Source of the DNA: DATILI01 sp035476635
GTDB lineage: Bacteria; Pseudomonadota; Gammaproteobacteria; Burkholderiales; Burkholderiaceae_C
NCBI GenBank assembly: GCA_035476635.1
Contig: DATILI010000037.1
Coordinates: 1-19,957, forward strand
Direction: 5' to 3'
DNA: 19,957 nt
The notes under the pieces were generated by a model that ran no database searches, had not been told where the DNA came from, and saw only the letters and a program-made list of their open reading frames with translations. Positions 15,289 to 19,957 of the stretch are shown piece by piece. How positions within the stretch are numbered: position 1 is the stretch's first letter; each line of letters opens with the position of its first letter. The position numbers and the translations under genes were made by a program.

Positions 15289-16269
15289 ATGAAAACAAAG
15301 AACGTGCTTGCGGCGCTCGCCTTGAACGCCCTGGGCGGCGTCGGTGGCCATGCGCTGGCGCAGCCTGCGCCTTACCCGAACAAACCGATCCGGCTGGTTG
15401 TCGGTTTTGCACCCGCCGGTGCCGCCGACTATGTGGCGCGCGCCATGAGCGATGCCTTTGGCAAGGCGCTCGGGCAAACGGTGTTGGTGGACAACAAGCC
15501 GGGCAACGGATCGAGCATCGCCGCGGACCTGGTGGCCAAGGCGCCGGCGGACGGCTACACCTTGCTGATTGCGAGCCCGAGCAGCATCTCCGTCAATCCC
15601 GCGCTCAACCCCAATCTGGGATACACACCGCGCGATCTTCTGCCGGTCACCAAGATGACGACTTCGCCGCTGGTGCTCGCGGTCAATCCTGCAACCGGCC
15701 TGCGCTCGGTGGCGGACCTGGTCGCGGCCGCGAAGAAAGACCCCGGCAAGCTGAACTATTCGACCTCGGGCAACGGATCGGCACCGCACCTGGGCGCAGC
15801 GCTTTTCAGCCTGTTGACCGGCGCGCAGATGACCCATATTCCCTATCGCGGCGGCGCCCTGGCGATTCAGTCCGTGATGGCGGGCGACACGCAACTGACG
15901 TTCGGCACCTCGCCTTCGGTGCTGCCGCAGGCCAATGGCGGCAAGCTGCTCGCGCTCGCCGTCAGCACGCGCGAGCGTTCGCCGCTGGTCCCTGGCCTGC
16001 CGGGCATGAAGGAGGCCGGGCTGCCCGAATACAACATTGAATTCTGGTACGGCATGTTCGTGCCCGCGGCAACGCCGCCGGCCATCGTCAGGAAGATCCA
16101 TGAGGCGACTACCATCGCGATGCAGCAGCCTTCCGTGAAGGCGGCGCTGGCGCGCGAGGGCACCGAGGTCTCGTTGTCCGCGTCGCCCGAACAGTTCAGC
16201 AGCTTCCTGGCCGAGGACGCCAAGTTCTGGGTCGACCTGGTCAGGAACGCCAAGGTCAAGGTCGAATGA
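15289..16269 (+). CDS. Bug-family (TctC) periplasmic receptor, second copy in the operon
   Basis: This 326-residue Bug receptor has a Sec-type signal peptide (MKTKNVLAALALN..., likely cleavage after HALA, residue 24). Family elements are LVVGFAPAGAADYVARAM, VLVDNKPGNGSSIAADLV, APADGYTLL, PLVLAVNP and HIPYRGGALAIQSVMAGDTQLTF. It is clearly diverged from the Bug at 9875: the loop after the first strand is AGAAD here against GGGND there. The two therefore probably bind different ligands or serve different roles, such as uptake and sensing. The ATG at 15289 follows CAGGAGACAAACC. Its stop overlaps the start of the following lipoprotein gene. No TctA/TctB permease accompanies it. Confidence 0.94.
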   Translation: MKTKNVLAALALNALGGVGGHALAQPAPYPNKPIRLVVGFAPAGAADYVARAMSDAFGKALGQTVLVDNKPGNGSSIAADLVAKAPADGYTLLIASPSSISVNPALNPNLGYTPRDLLPVTKMTTSPLVLAVNPATGLRSVADLVAAAKKDPGKLNYSTSGNGSAPHLGAALFSLLTGAQMTHIPYRGGALAIQSVMAGDTQLTFGTSPSVLPQANGGKLLALAVSTRERSPLVPGLPGMKEAGLPEYNIEFWYGMFVPAATPPAIVRKIHEATTIAMQQPSVKAALAREGTEVSLSASPEQFSSFLAEDAKFWVDLVRNAKVKVE

Positions 16270-17093
16270 TGGCCACAGACCGCTGCTCCTTCCGCCGCTC
16301 CTTCTGCGCCGCGGGCGCACTGCTTATGGCCGGCTGCGCAAGCAAACTGCCTGACCCCGACCCGCGCGCGGGTGCGATCGCTGAGCTCGGTTCCACCGGC
16401 AAGCTGCGCGCTGCGATCAACTTCGGCAATCCGATCCTGGCGACCCGGACTCCGGACGGCAGCCCGCGCGGCGTATCGGTGGACCTCGCGCGCGAGGCCG
16501 CCCGCCGTCTCGGCCTGTCCGTGGAGCTGGTGCTGTTCAACTCCGCGGGAAACGTCGTCGAAGCCGTCAAGGCGCGCAATGTCGACCTTGCCTTCGTCGC
16601 GATCGACCCGGTGCGCGCCGTGGACATGGAATACACCGCGCCCTACGTGATCATCGAAGGCGCCTATCTGGTGCGCAACAACTCGCCGCTGCAGCGCAAC
16701 GAGGAAGTGGATCGCAGCGGCACGCGCATCGCCGTGGGCCGAGGCAGCGCCTATGACCTGTACCTTATGCGCGAGCTGAAGGCGGCCACGCTGGTGCGCG
16801 CGCCGACATCGCCCGCGGTGACCGACTTGTTCGTCGCGCAGAACCTGGAAGTGGCCGCCGGCGTGAAGCAGCAACTGCAGGCGGATGCCGCGCGCGTCGG
16901 CGGTGTGCGCCTGTTGCCGGGGCGCTTCATGGTGATCGAGCAGGCAATGGGCGTTCCCAAGGGCCGCACCGCCGCACAGGCCTGGCTCAGTGGCTTCATC
17001 GAGGAGATGAAGGCCTCCGGCTTCGTCGCCGCCGCACTGCAGCGGCATGGCATTCAGGGCGCCGCCGTGGCGCCGGCGCGCAGCGGCGCCTGA
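16266..17093 (+). CDS. Family 3 extracellular solute-binding lipoprotein (ABC-type, orphan)
   Basis: This 275-residue protein has a lipoprotein signal: FRRSF (twin-arginine-like, residues 9-13), a hydrophobic core, and lipobox LMAGC with Cys24 as the likely lipidated residue. The mature part resembles SBP_bac_3 proteins such as polar amino-acid binding proteins: GKLRAAINFGNPILATRTPDGSPRGVSVDLAREAARRLG, VEAVKARNVDLAFVAIDPVRA and YTAPYVIIEGAYLVRN. There are two adjacent ATGs, at 16266 and 16269. The first overlaps the Bug stop as ATGA, so translation is coupled. No ABC permease or ATPase gene lies nearby, so it must borrow a transporter encoded elsewhere or act as a sensor or scavenger. An organic acid or amino acid ligand is a guess. 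Confidence 0.9.
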   Translation: MMATDRCSFRRSFCAAGALLMAGCASKLPDPDPRAGAIAELGSTGKLRAAINFGNPILATRTPDGSPRGVSVDLAREAARRLGLSVELVLFNSAGNVVEAVKARNVDLAFVAIDPVRAVDMEYTAPYVIIEGAYLVRNNSPLQRNEEVDRSGTRIAVGRGSAYDLYLMRELKAATLVRAPTSPAVTDLFVAQNLEVAAGVKQQLQADAARVGGVRLLPGRFMVIEQAMGVPKGRTAAQAWLSGFIEEMKASGFVAAALQRHGIQGAAVAPARSGA

Positions 17094-17113
17094 TCGAAAT
17101 TTCTTCCTTCCAA

Positions 17114-18193
17114 ATGAACAACACCACACCTCTTCGCATCGGCATCCTGAACGGCGACGACATCGGCCATGAGATCGTTCCCGCATCGGTCGAGATCAGC
17201 CGCGCTGCCGCCGAACTGCATGGTGTCGCCATCGACTGGCGGCCGCTGCCGATCGGCCGCGTCGCGCTCGATACGCACGGCCACACGCTGCCGCCCGAGA
17301 CGCTTGAAGCACTGCAGTCGCTCGACGGCTGGATCCTCGGGCCGATCGGCCACCGCGCCTATCCCAAGCTGCCCAACGCGATCAACCCGCACCCGATCCT
17401 GCGCAAGCAATTCAACCTGTTCGCCAATGTGCGGCCGACGCGCTCCTATCCCGGCATCGGCTGCCTGCACGACAACGTGGATCTGGTGATCGTGCGTGAG
17501 AACAACGAGGGCTTCCAGCCGGACCGCAACATGGTCCTCGGGTCGGGTGAATTCCGGCCCACCGACGAGGTGACCCTGTCGGTTCGGGTGATCACGCGCA
17601 CCGGCAGCCGCCGCGTCGCGCGCGCCGCGTTCGAACTGGCGCGCCAGCGGCGCAAGCACCTGACCTACGTGCACAAGGACACTGTCTTCAAGCTCGGTTG
17701 CGGCATGTTCGTGGAGGAGTGCAAGAAGCTCGCACCCGAATACCCGGACGTGCTGGTGGACGACGTGATCGTGGATACCTTCGCCATGCGCCTGGTGCGC
17801 GACCCGCAGTCGTTCGACGTCGTCGTCACCACCAATATGTTCGGCGACATCCTGTCCGACGAAGCGGCCGGCCTGGTCGGCGGCCTGGGGATGGCGCCCG
17901 GGCTGTGCATCGGCGACGGCGACGTCGTGATGGCGCAGGCCACGCACGGCTCCGCGCCGGACATCGCGGGCAAAGGCATCGCCAACCCGTACGCCATGAT
18001 GGAGTCGACGCGGATGATGTTCGACTGGCTCGGGCGCAGCCGCAGCAACGCGGCAGCGGTGCGCATGGCCGCATCGATGTCGCGCGCCATCACCGAAGCC
18101 CTGGGCGACGCGCAGGCGCGTACCGGCGACATTTGCGGCAAGGGCAATACCGCGACCTTGACGCAGGCCGTGCTGCGCGGCATGCGGGCCTGA
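17114..18193 (+). CDS. Isocitrate/isopropylmalate dehydrogenase-family protein, atypical
   Basis: This 359-residue protein belongs to the NAD(P)-dependent beta-decarboxylating dehydrogenases (isopropylmalate, isocitrate, homoisocitrate, tartrate/malate). Family marks are the GDDIGHEIVP start, LRKQFNLFANVRP with Arg97 and Arg107, VIVREN with Arg128, HKDT with Lys188, the signature NMFGDILSDEAAGLVGGLGM with Asp245/Asp249, and the nucleotide loop THGSAPDIAGKGIANP. In the segment RENNEGFQPD the position normally held by catalytic Tyr (as in RENTEGEY) is Gln135, so the reaction may differ from the standard one. The ATG at 17114 follows a pyrimidine-rich leader with no Shine-Dalgarno. It is the last gene of the operon, with no clear terminator after it. 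A substrate with a malate-like 2-hydroxy acid core is likely. Confidence 0.9.
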   Translation: MNNTTPLRIGILNGDDIGHEIVPASVEISRAAAELHGVAIDWRPLPIGRVALDTHGHTLPPETLEALQSLDGWILGPIGHRAYPKLPNAINPHPILRKQFNLFANVRPTRSYPGIGCLHDNVDLVIVRENNEGFQPDRNMVLGSGEFRPTDEVTLSVRVITRTGSRRVARAAFELARQRRKHLTYVHKDTVFKLGCGMFVEECKKLAPEYPDVLVDDVIVDTFAMRLVRDPQSFDVVVTTNMFGDILSDEAAGLVGGLGMAPGLCIGDGDVVMAQATHGSAPDIAGKGIANPYAMMESTRMMFDWLGRSRSNAAAVRMAASMSRAITEALGDAQARTGDICGKGNTATLTQAVLRGMRA

Positions 18194-18227
18194 TCCACGG
18201 GAACTTTGAAAACGAAATCCACTGGGT

Positions 18228-18257
18228 TTGACATGCAAGCAAATGCTTGCATATAAT
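18228..18257 (+). promoter_or_regulatory. Consensus sigma70 promoter of the SRPBCC/ArsR operon
   Basis: TTGACA (18228-18233) and TATAAT (18252-18257) are both perfect consensus hexamers with an 18 bp spacer, followed by a leader of about 55 nt to the ATG at 18319. Such a strong promoter would be highly active unless repressed. It is the clearest promoter in the window and marks the start of a separate transcription unit after the long operon. Confidence 0.9.
18233..18252. promoter_or_regulatory. 20 bp palindromic operator inside the promoter spacer, probable ArsR-family site
   Basis: ATGCAAGCA-AA-TGCTTGCAT has perfect 9 bp arms with a 2 bp centre. It fills the spacer and touches the last base of the -35 and first base of the -10, so any bound protein would exclude RNA polymerase. 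The only DNA-binding protein in this operon is the ArsR-family regulator at 18789, and the palindrome's size and symmetry fit such winged-helix dimers. Confidence 0.8.
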
Positions 18258-18318
18258 TCACCACGTTCCGGGCATCGGAGCGCACGAACTCGTTTCAAAC
18301 AACCCGTAAGGAGAAGTC

Positions 18319-18774
18319 ATGGTGGATATCCTGCATAGTGTCGGAATCAAGTCGCCCCTGGACGCGGTCTATCAAGCCTTGAGCACGCGTGAGGGCGTTG
18401 CCGCCTGGTGGGCGCACGACACGAAAGGCGAAAGCAAGGTCGGCGGAGTGCTTCAGTTCCGCTTCAGCAGCGACGGCGTGGTGAAGGGCTCCATCCACAT
18501 GAAGGTTCTTGAGCTGGAGCCTGCCAAGCGTGTGCTGTGGCAAGTGGTCGATGGGCCTCAGGAATGGATCGACACCAAGGTCGGTTTTGATCTCAGGCAG
18601 GAAGGCGACTATTGCATCCTGCTCTTCAAGCACGAGGGCTGGAAGGAGCCGGTGGATTTCATGTACCACTGCAGCACCAAGTGGGCGATGTTCCTGATGA
18701 GCTTAAAGTCGCTGCTTGAAACCGGGAAGGGTACGCCCAACCCGAACGACATCAGCATCACCAACTGGGACTGA
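18319..18774 (+). CDS. SRPBCC / AHSA1-like START-domain protein
   Basis: This 151-residue single-domain protein is of the SRPBCC superfamily (AHSA1/CalC-like), cytosolic helix-grip folds that hold small hydrophobic ligands. Typical elements are the IKSPLDAVYQALSTREGVAAWWA start, GGVLQFRF, KVLELEPAKRVLWQVVDGPQEW, and a C-terminal helix WAMFLMSLKSLLETGKG. The ATG at 18319 follows AAGGAGAAGTC. It is the first gene behind the consensus promoter and operator and lies just ahead of an ArsR regulator and a second SRPBCC gene. In many bacteria ArsR regulators are paired with AHSA1-like proteins. The biochemical role is unknown; ligand sequestration or a stress function is possible. Confidence 0.9.
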   Translation: MVDILHSVGIKSPLDAVYQALSTREGVAAWWAHDTKGESKVGGVLQFRFSSDGVVKGSIHMKVLELEPAKRVLWQVVDGPQEWIDTKVGFDLRQEGDYCILLFKHEGWKEPVDFMYHCSTKWAMFLMSLKSLLETGKGTPNPNDISITNWD

Positions 18775-18788
18775 AGCTGTCTACCAAG

Positions 18789-19121
18789 TTGCTCAACATC
18801 GACAAGGTTTTCAAGGCGCTGGCCGACCCGACGCGCCGGGGTCTGCTCGACCTGCTGCATCGTGAGAACGGCCAGACGCTCTCGGCCCTGTGTGAACACA
18901 TGGACATGTCGCGCCAGGCCGTGACGCAGCACTTGCAGCAGCTCGAGGAAGCCAACCTGGTCGCCATCGTCTGGCAAGGCCGGGAAAAGCTCCACTACCT
19001 GAACCCGGTGCCGCTGTACGAGATCCAGGAGCGCTGGATCGGGAAATTCGAGCGCAGCCGCCTCAGTGCGCTGCACAATCTCAAGAAGAAACTGGAAGGT
19101 GATGAGAATGACAAAACCTAG
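18789..19121 (+). CDS. ArsR-family winged-helix repressor
   Basis: This 110-residue regulator carries the classic ArsR/SdpR core: VFKALADPTRRGLLDLL, then the HTH QTLSALCEHMDMSRQAVTQHLQQLEEANLV, and the wing VWQGREKLHYLNP. The metal-binding ELCVCDL-type box is absent, so it is probably not a metal sensor. The start is uncertain: TTG at 18789 is the listed choice. An in-frame CTG at 18777, just after the previous stop, would add four residues (L-S-T-K). No ATG or good Shine-Dalgarno is present, which suggests translation coupled to the upstream gene and kept low. It overlaps the next gene by 14 nt. It most likely represses its own operon through the palindrome at 18233-18252. Confidence 0.9.
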   Translation: MLNIDKVFKALADPTRRGLLDLLHRENGQTLSALCEHMDMSRQAVTQHLQQLEEANLVAIVWQGREKLHYLNPVPLYEIQERWIGKFERSRLSALHNLKKKLEGDENDKT

Positions 19122-19581
19122 CTTTGTTTACGTGACCTACATCGCGACGACGCCGCAGAAGGTCTGGCAGGCGTTCGTCGACACCGACGTGATGGCCCAG
19201 TACTGGGTCGGCCCGACTTCGGAGTGCGTTCGCGTGAACGTGTCGGATTGGCTGCCCGGTTCGCGCTGGGAGCACCAGCGCCTGGACGATGCGCGCACGG
19301 TCGACATCTGCGGCAAAGTCGTCGAAAGCAATCCGCCGCGCCGCCTGGTCTACACCTGGGCCAGGCCGGCTGACGCGGCGGACGAGGCTAAGCATTCGCG
19401 CGTGGCGATCGATATCGAGCCGCACATCGACGGGCTCGTTCGCTTGACAGTCACCCATGAAGACCTCGAGCGCGACCCGCAGATGCTCGAGGGCATCTCG
19501 GGCGGCTGGCCGATGGTTCTTTCGAATCTCAAGACCTTGCTCGAAACCGGCCGCGCGCTCCCGCGCATACCTGCGCATTAG
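19108..19581 (+). CDS. SRPBCC / AHSA1-like START-domain protein
   Basis: This 157-residue AHSA1-like protein is the second in the operon. It shows FVYVTYIATTPQKVWQAFVDTDVMAQYWVG, PGSRWEHQR, GKVVESNPPRRLVYTWA, VAIDIEPHIDGLVRLTVTHEDL and the terminal helix GWPMVLSNLKTLLETG, all standard for the family. It is only modestly similar to the first copy, so the two are old paralogues. The ATG at 19108 is preceded by GGAAGG at 8 nt and lies within the arsR 3' end. An ATG at 19102 is also possible but too close to that Shine-Dalgarno. The stop is 13 bp from the convergent YciI-like gene. Function is unknown beyond probable ligand binding. Confidence 0.9.
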   Translation: MTKPSFVYVTYIATTPQKVWQAFVDTDVMAQYWVGPTSECVRVNVSDWLPGSRWEHQRLDDARTVDICGKVVESNPPRRLVYTWARPADAADEAKHSRVAIDIEPHIDGLVRLTVTHEDLERDPQMLEGISGGWPMVLSNLKTLLETGRALPRIPAH

Positions 19582-19594
19582 CGAGCTCGCGTCA

Positions 19595-19957
19595 TCAGCG
19601 CGGCTTGTTTACCAGGCTTTCGGTCTCGGCGCGCAGGCGCTCTTCCTGGGCCCGCAGCTCGGGTGTGAGTTCGGCACCGAAATCCTCGGCCTCGAACAAC
19701 GGGCGAATCTCGATCTCGGATTCTCCTTCCATGGGGTTGGGGCAGCGCTTGACCCATGCGACGGCCTCTTCCATGGACTTGACTTGCCACAGCCAATACC
19801 CAGCGACAAGTTCCTTGGTCTCCGCGAACGGCCCGTCGACCACGCTCCGCTGGCTGCCTGAAAACTGCACCCGCTTGCCCCTGGCGCTCGGGTGCAGGCC
19901 CTCGCCCGCGAGCATGATGCCCGCCTTGACAAGCTCTTCATTGAAATTGCCCATGGC
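19595..19957 (-). CDS. YciI-family (DGPF domain) protein, N-terminus outside window
   Basis: The minus-strand frame is open to the window edge, so the start is missing. The first Met in view (19954) is probably internal, because relatives carry about 25-30 residues before the AMGxxNEELVKAG segment. Visible are NEELVKAGIMLAGEGLHPS, the DGPFAETKE signature, AGYWLWQVKSMEEAVAWVKRCP and an acidic tail with EIEIRPLFEAEDFG. These match YCII-related proteins of about 140-150 residues, small ferredoxin-like-fold dimers of mostly unknown function. Such genes are often found near SRPBCC proteins and ECF sigma factors. A sigma-factor gene could lie just outside the window, but that is not visible here. 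Confidence 0.88.
   Translation of the reverse strand, partial: AMGNFNEELVKAGIMLAGEGLHPSARGKRVQFSGSQRSVVDGPFAETKELVAGYWLWQVKSMEEAVAWVKRCPNPMEGESEIEIRPLFEAEDFGAELTPELRAQEERLRAETESLVNKPR

Noticed and set aside
15274..17186. Long minus-strand frames (348 and 439 codons) opposite the Bug and SBP genes
   Set aside because: Low-complexity Arg/His/Gln-rich translations without motifs; they mirror real genes with signal peptides and family motifs on the plus strand.
17054..18298. 414-codon minus-strand frame opposite the IDH-like gene
   Set aside because: Antisense shadow; the plus-strand protein carries the full dehydrogenase signature.
19581..19590. GCGAGCTCGC palindrome between the convergent stop codons
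   Set aside because: Only 10 bp with no loop or U-tract; too short to call a terminator and likely chance in GC-rich DNA.

Overview
The window is GC-rich, with strongly G/C-ending codons, and is gene-dense. It carries three Bug-type periplasmic receptors, three LysR-type regulators and several CoA-linked catabolic genes. That combination is typical of beta-proteobacteria of the order Burkholderiales (Bordetella/Achromobacter, Cupriavidus or Variovorax-like). The species cannot be fixed from the sequence alone. No tRNA, rRNA, CRISPR array or insertion sequence was seen.

Layout. (1) 2-2089, + strand: the 3' end of a dihydropyrimidinase/hydantoinase gene, then an M20-type Zn amidohydrolase (N-carbamoyl-amino-acid or ureidopropionate hydrolase). 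Together they can open a cyclic ureide ring and remove the carbamoyl group. (2) 2155-4217, +: an Mrp/ApbC iron-sulfur carrier ATPase and a LysR regulator. (3) 4218-4559: a gene-poor convergent gap with a roughly 116 bp palindromic element and two smaller hairpins. (4) 7750 down to 4560, - strand: an HMG-CoA-lyase-family gene, a family III CoA-transferase and a Bug receptor. This looks like one operon for taking up an organic acid, activating it as a CoA ester and cleaving it. A divergent LysR gene (7877-8788) sits across an intergenic region with a good promoter and a candidate operator. (5) 9875-18193, +: an eight-gene operon with spacings of -4 to +30 nt: Bug receptor, MmgE/PrpD protein, family III CoA-transferase, crotonase-fold protein, MDR-family oxidoreductase, second Bug receptor, family 3 solute-binding lipoprotein, and an isocitrate/isopropylmalate-type dehydrogenase. 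A LysR gene (8831-9799) is divergent from it, and its start codons lie inside a T-N11-A palindrome. (6) 18228-19581, +: a self-contained SRPBCC/ArsR/SRPBCC operon behind a perfect-consensus sigma70 promoter with a 20 bp palindromic operator in its spacer. (7) 19595-19957, -: a YciI-family (DGPF) protein cut by the window edge.

How it fits together. Regions 4 and 5 look like two neighbouring, separately regulated modules for carboxylic acids that pass through CoA thioesters. The Bug proteins would capture the acid, although no TctA/TctB membrane partner is present. CoA-transferases would activate it; MmgE/PrpD, the dehydrogenase and the crotonase-like protein would remodel it; and the lyase could release acetyl-CoA plus a keto acid. 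The substrate cannot be read from the sequence. The most unusual points are a crotonase lacking both usual catalytic glutamates and a dehydrogenase with Gln where the family's catalytic Tyr is expected. Both suggest non-standard chemistry in the long operon.
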